NCBI GenBank assembly: GCA_025458665.1
Contig: JALOSG010000045.1
Span: 1-14,191, forward strand
DNA length: 14,191 nt
Reading direction: 5' to 3'
Origin: Serpentinimonas sp.
GTDB lineage: Bacteria; Pseudomonadota; Gammaproteobacteria; Burkholderiales; Burkholderiaceae_C
Positions within the stretch are counted from its first letter, which is position 1, and every line of letters starts with the position of its first letter. The translations under genes were made by a program, and so were the position numbers. Of this stretch, positions 6,525 through 13,187 are shown in pieces. A model generated the notes under the pieces. The model did no database searches and had not been told where the DNA came from. It was given only the letters and a program-made list of their open reading frames with translations.

Positions 6525-6538
6525 GCGCCTTACGGCGC
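6525..6538. terminator. Weak bidirectional hairpin between convergent genes
   Basis: GCGCC (6525-6529) and GGCGC (6534-6538) form a 5-bp stem with loop TTAC, between the thioredoxin-like stop (6486) and the GGDEF-EAL stop (6540). There is no strong T run on either strand (AATT on one side only), so an intrinsic terminator role is uncertain. The same gap (6487-6539) has a short CCGGGTG direct repeat near 6488-6505. Confidence 0.3.
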
Positions 6539-6539
6539 T

Positions 6540-8954
6540 TCACGGCGCCTTGCTGCGCTCCATCCACAATGCGGCGAAGGCCTGTGGCTCTATCGCGCGC
6601 GAGAACAGAAAACCCTGGTACTGGTCGCAGCCCAGCTTCTTCAGCAGTTGCTGCTGCTCACTGAACTCCACGCCTTCGGCCACCACCTGCAAAGACAGCG
6701 CGTGTCCCATCTGGATGATGGCGGCCACGATGGCAGCATCGTCCTCGCGCTCATGCGCGGAACTGATGAAGGAGCGGTCGATCTTCAGCGTGTTGAGTGG
6801 AAAGCGGCGCAAATAGGCCAGGCTGGAATAGCCGGTGCCGAAGTCGTCCAGCGAGATGAGTACGCCCAGCGCAGCGAGGCGCTGCAGGCGCTCCAGGGTT
6901 TCTTCGGCATCGTGCAGAAGAATGGTTTCGGTCAGTTCCAGTTCAAGCAGGTGAGGCGGCAACCCGTGCTCCCGCAGGCAGTCGGCCACTTCGTCCACAA
7001 ACCCGGCTTGCTGGAACTGCAGCCCCGACACGTTCACCGAAACCACACAGCCCTGGCCAGCTGAGTACCACTCGGCGGCCTGTCTCACCGCGGCCTGCAG
7101 CACCCACTGACCCAATGTCACGATGAATCCGGTTTCCTCGGCCACACCCACAAAGGTGCTGGGCGGGACCATGCCGAGCTTGGGATCGTTCCAGCGCAGC
7201 AGTGCCTCGCACGAGTGAACAAGGTCGCTCTGCAGGCTGACACGGGGCTGGTAATGCAGCACGAACCGTCCCTCGCGCAGACCTTCGCGCATCGCGTGGT
7301 CCATCTTGATGCGCGAGAGCAGGTCCACATTCATTTGTGGCTGGTAAAAACGGAAGGCCGCCTTGCCACGCTCTTTGACCCGGTACATGGCGGTGTCTGC
7401 GTGCTGTATCAGCTCGTCCAGGGTCCGGCCATCGGTCGGGTAGAGCGCGATCCCCATGCTGCAGGACAGGCTGAAGGCCATGTCGTCCAGTTCCACGGGG
7501 TCGGCAATCATGTCCATGATGCGCTGCGCAGTCATCTCTGCGGCACGCACATCGGCCTCATGCAGATGAATAACGAACTCGTCGCCCCCGAGGCGGCACA
7601 GCGTATCGGTCTGGCGGAGGCACCCCTTCAGCCGCTGGGCTACCTCCACCAGCACGCGGTCGCCGAACAGATGGCCCAGCGAGTCGTTGATGTGCTTGAA
7701 GCGGTCCAGATCGAGGAACAGAATGGCGAAGCCTTTGGCTGTGCGTTCCGACACCTGCAGGGCGTAGCCCACCCGCTCGGTGAGCATCAGCCGGTTGGGC
7801 AGGCCCGTGAGCGGGTCGGTGTAGGCCAGCTGCTCAATGCGTTGCTGCGCCTGCAGTTTCTCGGTCAGGTCTTTGGCAAAAAGGACGGTGTGGGTGGGTT
7901 TGCCTTCGGCGTCGCGCAGCATGACCCAGCACAGCAGCAGGGCCACTGCAGAACCATCGGCCAGGCGGTGGAATACCTCGCCTTCCCAATGGCTGTGCAG
8001 CGTGAGACGGCGGTCTACATCGGCCAGCAGGTCGGGCAAGGCCCGCGAGAAAAACAGGTCGCGGGCTGATGTGCCGGTCAAGTCGGCCTCGCCCCTTTGC
8101 GTGAGGCGTGCCGCCGCGGGGTTGCACGTGAGGATGGCGTGCTGCGCATCGGTCACGAAAATGGCGTCCAGGCTGGACTCGAAGACCTTGGCCGCCAGTT
8201 TGAGCTGCGTCTCCGTAGCCAGCCGCTCGGTGATGTCGCGGTAAGAGTACACCCGGCCAATTGGCCGGGCGCGTGACAGCTGGGGAAGCGTCACGCGCTC
8301 GAAAATCTTCCCTGAGCGCAGCACCAGTACGTCGCTGGCTTCCATCATGGGCATGCGCTGAAGCATGCCCAGTTGCTGCTGGTACTGGTCGGCGTCCACC
8401 ACGCAGCTGGCCATGTGCGCATGCACGGCCGCGTCGTTGCGCTCGGTCATGAGGCTGTCGGGCAAGCCCCACATGCGCGCAAACAGGCGGTTGCAGGCGC
8501 GTATGCTTCCGTCCAGATCGCACACCATGATGCCGTCGGTGGTGGATTCCAGGGTGGCGCGCAATTCGGCCAGCAGCGTTTCCAGTTGACGCTGGGTGCG
8601 CTGTTGCAGAGTTTTGTCCTGCATGCCCACCAGGTAGACCACACTCCCGTCCTCCAGGCCCACCTGGCTCACGCGGCGCTCTACCAGCACCGTGCTGCCG
8701 TCGGCCCGTCTCAGAAGCGTGTCCGAGTGGATCGCATCGGTCTTGCCAGCAGCCACCTCTTCCCAGAAGTACAGGTCTTCGGGCGACGCAGTGAGGTCTA
8801 CCACCGGCAGGCCGGCCATGTCTTCACAGGTCAGTTGCTGCAACTGGGCTGCCGCCTGGTTCACCGCCAGAACACGCAGGCCCAGAGGGTCAACCACCCA
8901 CACGGCTTCCAGCAGGCCTTCAATCAGCGGGCTCCAGTGGGGGGCCTTGACCAT
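6540..8954 (-). CDS. PAS-PAS-PAS-GGDEF-EAL cyclic-di-GMP turnover protein
   Basis: The 804-residue cytoplasmic sensor protein can in principle both make and degrade cyclic-di-GMP. Three PAS-type sensor regions are visible at about residues 8-112, 130-245 and 253-365, each ending in a typical linker (VGMQDKTLQ, YSYRDITER, VLFAKDLTEK). The GGDEF domain (about 372-535) has an intact GGDEF at 456-460 and the inhibitory I-site RxxD (RQTD, 447-450) exactly five residues before it. The EAL domain (about 545-795) keeps EALLRW (583-588), Asn641, Glu674 (ELTE), Asp703-Asp704 (DDFGTGYSSL), Lys724 (LKIDRSF) and Glu760 (AEGVE). It therefore looks capable of phosphodiesterase activity. No membrane segment is seen, so it should sense an intracellular cue. 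It starts 6 nt after the HD-GYP stop and has no good ribosome site, which points to translational coupling. Confidence 0.94.
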   Translation of the reverse strand: MVKAPHWSPLIEGLLEAVWVVDPLGLRVLAVNQAAAQLQQLTCEDMAGLPVVDLTASPEDLYFWEEVAAGKTDAIHSDTLLRRADGSTVLVERRVSQVGLEDGSVVYLVGMQDKTLQQRTQRQLETLLAELRATLESTTDGIMVCDLDGSIRACNRLFARMWGLPDSLMTERNDAAVHAHMASCVVDADQYQQQLGMLQRMPMMEASDVLVLRSGKIFERVTLPQLSRARPIGRVYSYRDITERLATETQLKLAAKVFESSLDAIFVTDAQHAILTCNPAAARLTQRGEADLTGTSARDLFFSRALPDLLADVDRRLTLHSHWEGEVFHRLADGSAVALLLCWVMLRDAEGKPTHTVLFAKDLTEKLQAQQRIEQLAYTDPLTGLPNRLMLTERVGYALQVSERTAKGFAILFLDLDRFKHINDSLGHLFGDRVLVEVAQRLKGCLRQTDTLCRLGGDEFVIHLHEADVRAAEMTAQRIMDMIADPVELDDMAFSLSCSMGIALYPTDGRTLDELIQHADTAMYRVKERGKAAFRFYQPQMNVDLLSRIKMDHAMREGLREGRFVLHYQPRVSLQSDLVHSCEALLRWNDPKLGMVPPSTFVGVAEETGFIVTLGQWVLQAAVRQAAEWYSAGQGCVVSVNVSGLQFQQAGFVDEVADCLREHGLPPHLLELELTETILLHDAEETLERLQRLAALGVLISLDDFGTGYSSLAYLRRFPLNTLKIDRSFISSAHEREDDAAIVAAIIQMGHALSLQVVAEGVEFSEQQQLLKKLGCDQYQGFLFSRAIEPQAFAALWMERSKAP

Positions 8955-8960
8955 GGCGTG

Positions 8961-10364
8961 TCAATCCGCCGAGTCGGGCTCTGCCGCCCGCTCGAAAAAG
9001 TAACAGATGCGGGCGCGCGGGGACAGGTAGTCCAGCGTAGAACGGGGCAGCTGCAAGGGGCGCATGCTGCGTTTGATGCCCAGCTCCGGCGATGTTTCCA
9101 GGTCCAGCACCAGTGCATCGTCGCGTGGCACGCTGGGTTCGTGGACGATGACGCGTGGCTTGAGAGGGCGCGAAGAATTCACCGACACGACCAGCGCATA
9201 GCGGCCATCGACGAGCTGCACCACCGAGCCTGGCGGGTAGACGCCCATCATCCGAATGAAGGCACTCAATGTGGCGCCGTCAAAGCGGGCCTTCATCTGC
9301 GCGAACATCAGGGACAGCGCTTCGTGGGGCGTGAGCGCGGCCGACGGATTGCCCGGGTTGCACAAGCCGTCGTAGCGGTTGACCAGAGCCAGAATGCTCG
9401 ACGGGGTGGCAATCTTTTCCTGTTTGAGGCCCAGCGGAAAACCCGAACCATCGGCCAGTTCGTGGTGTTGCGAGATGAACAGCAGCACCGGCGCAGGCAA
9501 CTCCATCCGGCGGCCAATCTGGACGCTGTGGGCCACATGTTCCTGGTACAGCCGCAACTGGGGCGCCGAAAAGCTGTCTTCCCGGAACCGGACACGCTCG
9601 TTGATCTGGGTCTTTCCCAGGTCGTGCATGAGAGCGGCGGTGCCCAGGTGGGCCAGTGCCAGGTCGTCCAGCTTCATGGCCCGACCGAGGAGCAGGCTCA
9701 ATACCGTGACGTTGACCGAGTGCATGGAGGTCCGGTCACCCAACCCTTCCGACAACAGCCGGATCACCGACTCCCCGTTGGCCGCCATCTGGTCCAGCAG
9801 GCCGCTGACCACGAGCATGCCACGGTCCCGAGCAGACTGAGGTTTCTGGTCCAGCTCCTCCACCATGGACTTGTAGGTGCGGGTGGCCTCGGCGAACTGC
9901 TTCTCGCACAGAGCCAGGCTCTGACGCTGGGCGGCCAGCAGAGAGCGCTTCTGCTGCCGCTCGCTGGGGTCTTCTCCCGAGCCTCCAAAGCCGCTGTGCG
10001 GCCCGCCGGGTCGCTGCGAGACTTGCAGAATCTGCCTCCGGGTTTCGTCGCCCACGCCGTCCCTTGGGGCGCCATCGGGGCGTTTGGAAGGTTCGGCGTA
10101 AGGGTGGTCCGGTTCTGTGGCCTGCACCTCTGCGCCGCTGCTTCCTGCAGCCGCTTCATCGGGGTTTGGGGGCGGATCGCTCTTTTCGGGCGAATAGCGC
10201 AGGCGTTGCAACCCCAGCGTGCGGATCGTGTCTATCTGCTGCTGCGAGGAAATCTTGAAGCTGCTCAGGGGGAACGGGTGGTCCATCCACCCCAGGTCCA
10301 GGTGCACGAACAGTCCGACCCGGAGATCGGCAAGATCGACCATGGGATCGGGTGAGGGCGGCAT
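8961..10364 (-). CDS. DUF3391/HD-GYP domain protein with altered active-site residues
   Basis: The 467-residue protein belongs to the HD-GYP family, whose active members hydrolyse cyclic-di-GMP. The N-terminus (about 10-56, DLRVGLFVHLDLGWMDHPFP) matches the DUF3391 region often fused to HD-GYP. A low-complexity, Pro/Gly/Glu-rich linker spans about 60-135, then a helical stretch, then the HD-GYP domain (about 200-360). Retained residues are His215, His247-Asp248 (MHDLGK), His276/His279 and His300-His301-Glu302. Two signature positions differ: GYP is GFP (308-310), and the late metal Asp (usual ADvyDAL) is Asn329 in LVNRYDGL. The RPYR stretch is also lost. The C-terminal region has a YPPGS.VQL segment shared with the divergent neighbour. 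It is first gene of a two-gene operon with the GGDEF-EAL gene. No Shine-Dalgarno is visible before ATG 10364; ATG 10343 is an alternative start. Confidence 0.9.
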   Translation of the reverse strand: MPPSPDPMVDLADLRVGLFVHLDLGWMDHPFPLSSFKISSQQQIDTIRTLGLQRLRYSPEKSDPPPNPDEAAAGSSGAEVQATEPDHPYAEPSKRPDGAPRDGVGDETRRQILQVSQRPGGPHSGFGGSGEDPSERQQKRSLLAAQRQSLALCEKQFAEATRTYKSMVEELDQKPQSARDRGMLVVSGLLDQMAANGESVIRLLSEGLGDRTSMHSVNVTVLSLLLGRAMKLDDLALAHLGTAALMHDLGKTQINERVRFREDSFSAPQLRLYQEHVAHSVQIGRRMELPAPVLLFISQHHELADGSGFPLGLKQEKIATPSSILALVNRYDGLCNPGNPSAALTPHEALSLMFAQMKARFDGATLSAFIRMMGVYPPGSVVQLVDGRYALVVSVNSSRPLKPRVIVHEPSVPRDDALVLDLETSPELGIKRSMRPLQLPRSTLDYLSPRARICYFFERAAEPDSAD

Positions 10365-10534
10365 GTTGGTGATGGTTCGTCCCTGGGAATTTCGTTACAT
10401 TATGGCAAAGTTGCGTTAATTTCCTCACCCACATATCAATTTGCTCCTGCCTCTGGAAGTGATACCTTAAGTTTGCGCCACCCCTCCCGCGCGCCCCGAG
10501 GACCTGGAAACCAGCGTCTGTCCCACCTGCCCCG
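10365..10534. promoter_or_regulatory. Divergent AT-richer control region of the cyclic-di-GMP cluster
   Basis: This 170-bp gap separates two divergent HD-GYP-type genes. On the - strand CATAAT (plus 10399-10404) matches 5 of 6 bases of a -10 box, about 28 nt before the predicted transcript's ATG at 10364; its -35 is poor. On the + strand TTGCTC (10441-10446) and TACCTT (10463-10468) with a 16-bp spacer are weak candidates, giving a leader of about 60 nt. No sigma-54 or flagellar sigma-28 consensus fits. Neither start codon has a clear Shine-Dalgarno sequence. Confidence 0.45.
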
Positions 10535-11767
10535 ATGTACAAGCCGCTTCCCATTGAATCCATCGCGCTGAACAGCCCGGTTCCCGTGCATGTGTGGGAC
10601 CCCAAAGGGGTGTTGCTTTTACGCAAAGGCGATGTGATCCATTCCGAGCAGCACCGCGGCATGCTGATGCAGCACTCTCCCATGGTGAGAGAAAGCGACT
10701 GGCAGACTTGGATGTACAGCTACACCGCCGAGCTGGACCGGCGGGTGCGGATGAACGCGCCGCTCAACCACATCGCCGAGGTAGCCCCACTGGGCGAATT
10801 GAACGAACCGGAGGCCCGCGAACGCGACGAAGACCCGGTGGACTTCTGGAACGACCGGCACAGTGTGCTGTCCTTGCTGCTCCATCAGGCGGAGACCTCC
10901 CAGCCGGTGCCACCTGGCCCGTGGCTGCAGCGGCTGGCCAGTGTGGCGCAACCCCTGGTGCGATGGATGGAGCGCCGGCCGGACGATACCCTTCTGCTGC
11001 TGGTGCAGATGCTGTTCGACAGGCAACTGCCCTACAGCGCCAGCCATGCGCTGGCCACGGCGGCGCTGGGGCGGCTCCTGGCCCAGCCCGCCGGGCTGAG
11101 TGCCTCCGAGATGTATGCCCTGACCCATGCGGCGCTGACCATGAACGCGGGCATGGCACGCCTGCAAGATGAGCTGGCGCTGCAGACCGCAGCGCCTACC
11201 GAGCAGCAACTGGCCGCCATACGCGCGCACCCGCTGGCCAGCGTAGCGTGGCTGCAAGGCCAGGGCGTGCACGATCCTTTCTGGTTGGCCCTGGTGGAGG
11301 GCCACCACCAGACCGCCGAGGGAAACGGCTACCCCGAGGGTGCATGGCCCCAGGCAGACACGCCGCTGGGCAAAGCCCTGCGCCTGTTGCAGATGGCCGA
11401 TCAGTTCGTGGCGCGCATCAGTCCGCGGCGCAGTCGGCCTGGATTTGCCTCGGCCGATCTGGCGCGGGCGCTTTATCTGGGCCCGGACGGGCAACCCGAT
11501 CCTCTGGGCGCCTTGTTCGTGAAAGTGGTGGGTATGTACCCGCCAGGCAGCTATGTGCAGTTGGCCAGCGGGGAGACTGCGGTGGTGGTACGGCGTGGTC
11601 GGCGTGCCAACGCACCCACGGCCTGCGCCATTGCCGGCAAACAGGGCATGGCTCTGGGCGAGCCTGCCCTGCGCGATACCCTCAACCCGCAGTACGAGGT
11701 GCGCGCCAGCCTGAACCCCACCGAAGTGAAAGTCAGGGTTCCCATGAGCAAGCTGTTGAGCCGCTGA
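10535..11767 (+). CDS. Degenerate HD-GYP-like protein lacking the His-Asp dyad
   Basis: The 410-residue protein aligns by motif to the HD-GYP fold. Its N-terminal region (about 1-85) has a PVPVHVWDPKGVLLLRKGDVI segment, a small beta domain seen in other betaproteobacterial HD-GYP proteins. In the HD-GYP region, His171, His232, His257-His258, GYP (265-267, in EGNGYPEG) and Asp289 (MADQFVARI) are kept. The position of the defining His-Asp dyad reads Met203-Asn204 (ALTMNAGMARLQ, where active enzymes have LLHDIGK). That dyad binds the metals, so the protein is probably not a working phosphodiesterase; it may bind cyclic-di-GMP or partner proteins. The C-terminal VVGMYPPGSYVQL segment parallels the neighbour's MMGVYPPGSVVQL, which suggests an old paralogue pair. 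The ATG at 10535 is the first possible start in frame and lacks a clear ribosome site. The stop codon lies inside a 10-bp hairpin. Confidence 0.88.
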   Translation: MYKPLPIESIALNSPVPVHVWDPKGVLLLRKGDVIHSEQHRGMLMQHSPMVRESDWQTWMYSYTAELDRRVRMNAPLNHIAEVAPLGELNEPEARERDEDPVDFWNDRHSVLSLLLHQAETSQPVPPGPWLQRLASVAQPLVRWMERRPDDTLLLLVQMLFDRQLPYSASHALATAALGRLLAQPAGLSASEMYALTHAALTMNAGMARLQDELALQTAAPTEQQLAAIRAHPLASVAWLQGQGVHDPFWLALVEGHHQTAEGNGYPEGAWPQADTPLGKALRLLQMADQFVARISPRRSRPGFASADLARALYLGPDGQPDPLGALFVKVVGMYPPGSYVQLASGETAVVVRRGRRANAPTACAIAGKQGMALGEPALRDTLNPQYEVRASLNPTEVKVRVPMSKLLSR

Positions 11768-11781
11768 GCCGCTCAGCGGCT
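11759..11781. terminator. 10-bp perfect hairpin overlapping the stop codon, no T run
   Basis: AGCCGCTGAG (11759-11768) and CTCAGCGGCT (11772-11781) form a perfect 10-bp stem with a 3-nt loop. The TGA stop of the HD-GYP-like gene (11765-11767) is within the left arm. The same hairpin lies 20 nt after the 3' end of tRNA-Pro on the other strand. Neither side has a T run, so it may stabilise 3' ends or assist termination without being a standard intrinsic terminator. Confidence 0.45.
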
Positions 11782-11800
11782 GGGCTGCCACCAGAAGATA

Positions 11801-11877
11801 TGGTCGGGGTGAGAGGATTCGAACCTCCGGCCTCTACGTCCCGAACGTAGCGCTCTACCAGGCTAAGCTACACCCCG
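11801..11877 (-). tRNA. tRNA-Pro, anticodon CGG
   Basis: The - strand reads as a 77-nt tRNA. The acceptor arms CGGGGTG and CACCCCG pair perfectly (plus 11871-11877 with 11805-11811). The discriminator base is A and CCA is encoded in the DNA (plus TGG at 11801-11803). The D-arm is TAGCTTAGCCTGGTAGAGC, the anticodon stem CTACG/CGTAG encloses the loop TTCGGGA with anticodon CGG, and the T-arm has GGTTCGAATCC. CGG reads the proline codon CCG, which is common in GC-rich genomes. Confidence 0.97.
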
Positions 11878-11888
11878 ATGGTGTGGGT

Positions 11889-11916
11889 GGTACACGTGCA
11901 ACAAAGGCACTTGCAA
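11889..11916 (-). promoter_or_regulatory. Possible tRNA-Pro promoter
   Basis: On the - strand TTGCAA (plus 11911-11916) and TGTACC (plus 11889-11894) are spaced by 16 bp, placing a start near 11882, a few bases before the tRNA 5' end at 11877. The -10 match is weak (3 of 6). Read-through from ispB is an alternative. Confidence 0.35.
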
Positions 11917-11926
11917 CACAAGCACT
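11897..11926. repeat. Tandem 15-bp direct repeat between tRNA-Pro and ispB
   Basis: Two adjacent copies, TGCAACAAAGGCACT (11897-11911) and TGCAACACAAGCACT (11912-11926), agree at 13 of 15 positions. They cover the candidate -35 region of the tRNA promoter. Confidence 0.5.
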
Positions 11927-11945
11927 TTTGGGCCGGGAGGGCCAC

Positions 11946-12950
11946 TCAGGAGCGGCGCTCCAGCAGTGCAGCCGCCAATTGTAGCAAAGCGTCGGTGTGT
12001 TTTCCGGGGGGCAGGGCCGCCGCTGCATCCACCGCAGCCTGGGCTTCGCGCTGTGCGGTGACGCGCGCTGCAGCCAGTCCACCGCAGCCTTGCACGATGC
12101 GCTGGATGTCGCCCAGCCGGTCGGTGTTGCCGTCCTCGATGGCCTGGCGTATGAGCGCGGCTTCATCGGCCGAGCAGCGTTGCAGCGTGCAGATGAGGGG
12201 CAGCGTCACCTTGCCTTCGCGCAGGTCGTCGCCCAGGTTCTTGCCCAGCTCGGCGGCGTCGCCTTCGTAGTCCAGCACGTCGTCCACCACCTGGAAGGCG
12301 GTGCCCAAAGCTTGGCCGTACTCGGCGCACTGGGCTTCCAGTTCTGGCGGGCTGCCCGCCAGAATGGCGGCCAGGCGTGTGCTGGCCTCGAAGAGCTTGG
12401 CGGTCTTGGAGCGGATGACGCGCAGGTAGTCGGCCTCGGCCAGTGCGGCGTCGTGCATGTTCATGAGCTGCAGCACTTCGCCTTCGGCGATCACGTTGGT
12501 GGCATCGGCCAGCACTTCCATGATGCGCATGTCCCCGGCGTCCACCATCATCTGGAAGGCACGGGAATACAGAAAGTCTCCCACCAGCACGCTGGCCGCG
12601 TTGCCAAACACCTGGTTGGCCGTGACGCGGCCGCGCCGCAGGGTGGATTCGTCCACCACGTCGTCGTGCAACAGCGTGGCGGTGTGGATGAACTCCACCA
12701 CGGCGGCCATGCTGTAGCGGCGGGTGTCGGTGCTGCCCAGTGCACCGCTCATGAGGAGCAACAGCGCCGGGCGCACGCGCTTGCCGCCGGAGTCGATGAT
12801 GTAGCGCGCCACCTGGCTCACCAGCGGCACCTCGCTGTGCAGGCGCTGCTGGATCACCGCATCGACTTCGCGCATGTCGGCGGCCACCAGAGCCAGCGGG
12901 TTGGCGGCCGGAGCGGCAGCGGTGGAGAGGGTGGTGTGTGCGGCGGTCAA
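11946..12950 (-). CDS. ispB: Long-chain polyprenyl (octaprenyl-type) diphosphate synthase
   Basis: The enzyme adds isopentenyl diphosphate units to make the side chain of ubiquinone, in the cytoplasm. Both Asp-rich motifs of trans-prenyl synthases are present: the first, LLHDDVVDES, with DDVVD at residues 96-100, and the second, VVDDVLDYEGD, with DDVLD at 223-227. GGKRVRPALLLL (from residue 55) binds the diphosphate substrate. The frame is open up to an ATG at 13097, but a TATAAT box (plus 12973-12978) lies inside that longer frame. TTG 12950 is the first in-frame start after it, giving 334 residues, close to E. coli IspB (323). A GAG lies about 7 nt before the TTG. Chain length cannot be read from sequence with certainty; octaprenyl is the usual product in the group. 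The gene is divergent from ahcY and followed by tRNA-Pro. Confidence 0.92.
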   Translation of the reverse strand: MTAAHTTLSTAAAPAANPLALVAADMREVDAVIQQRLHSEVPLVSQVARYIIDSGGKRVRPALLLLMSGALGSTDTRRYSMAAVVEFIHTATLLHDDVVDESTLRRGRVTANQVFGNAASVLVGDFLYSRAFQMMVDAGDMRIMEVLADATNVIAEGEVLQLMNMHDAALAEADYLRVIRSKTAKLFEASTRLAAILAGSPPELEAQCAEYGQALGTAFQVVDDVLDYEGDAAELGKNLGDDLREGKVTLPLICTLQRCSADEAALIRQAIEDGNTDRLGDIQRIVQGCGGLAAARVTAQREAQAAVDAAAALPPGKHTDALLQLAAALLERRS

Positions 12951-12972
12951 GGTGTACTCAAGGTTGATCCAG

Positions 12973-13001
12973 ATTATAGGAATTGGCAGAGTCCGCGCGA
13001 A
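12973..13001 (-). promoter_or_regulatory. Predicted ispB promoter
   Basis: A perfect TATAAT on the - strand (plus 12973-12978) has a weak TTCGCG at -35 (plus 12996-13001, 17-bp spacer). The expected start is near 12966, leaving a leader of about 16 nt before the TTG start at 12950. Confidence 0.6.
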
Positions 13002-13012
13002 CTCACTACAAT
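12983..13012 (+). promoter_or_regulatory. Predicted ahcY promoter
   Basis: TTGGCA (12983-12988) and TACAAT (13007-13012), spaced by 18 bp, match the sigma-70 consensus at 4 and 5 of 6 positions. The predicted start, about 13019, coincides with the first paired base of the riboswitch P1 stem. The -35 box lies inside the ispB promoter's spacer on the opposite strand. Confidence 0.7.
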
Positions 13013-13018
13013 TCAGGG

Positions 13019-13149
13019 TTCCGAGGAGCGTTGCAGCCTCCGGAGCGGGCGTTACGGCCCAGCTTGCGGCGGGTGAGGCTCGGAAATCCCTGTGCACCGG
13101 CCCTGTTCGTCAACAGTCTGCTGGCCAGGCCACCACAACGGCGCTCACC
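13019..13149 (+). ncRNA. SAH (S-adenosylhomocysteine) riboswitch
   Basis: The conserved core of the SAH riboswitch is visible. CCGAGGAGCG at 13021-13030 opens it and GAGGCTCGG at 13075-13083 closes the P1 stem: TTCCGAG (13019-13025) pairs perfectly with CTCGGAA (13079-13085). The 3' pseudoknot strand ACGGCGCTCACC follows at 13138-13149, with GAGCG (13026-13030) able to pair with CGCTC (13142-13146). The P2 arm includes GGGC/GCCC (13047-13050, 13057-13060). The linker between P1 and the pseudoknot strand is about 50 nt and holds an extra hairpin, CTGTT/AACAG, near 13102-13116. In this class SAH binding turns on ahcY, whose enzyme removes the inhibitor SAH. The next gene is ahcY, as expected. 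Confidence 0.93.
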
Positions 13150-13167
13150 CCACACGCGTGCGGTGAG
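13144..13167 (+). promoter_or_regulatory. Hairpin competing with the riboswitch pseudoknot
   Basis: CTCACC (13144-13149) pairs perfectly with GGTGAG (13162-13167), enclosing a 12-nt loop. Its left arm overlaps the pseudoknot strand CGCTC (13142-13146), so the two folds exclude each other. This is a candidate part of the riboswitch's expression platform; the pairing is seen, the role is inferred. Confidence 0.5.
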
Positions 13168-13187
13168 TTGGCCTTGTCCCCCACTCA

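Noticed and set aside
8373..10355. 660-codon open frame on the + strand across the GGDEF-EAL and HD-GYP genes
   Set aside because: It is long, but it runs antisense through two proteins with intact family motifs and has the His/Gln/Arg/Val-rich shadow composition. No domain or ribosome site supports it.
10403..10415. TGGCA...TTGC resembling a sigma-54 promoter
   Set aside because: The GG and GC elements are 7 bp apart instead of the required 10.
10619..11791. 390-codon - strand frame opposite the second HD-GYP-like gene
   Set aside because: It has a shadow composition and no motif, whereas the + strand frame shows GYP and other family residues.
11997..13076. 359-codon + strand frame opposite ispB
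   Set aside because: It is antisense to ispB with both Asp-rich motifs and runs into the riboswitch region; no supporting signal.
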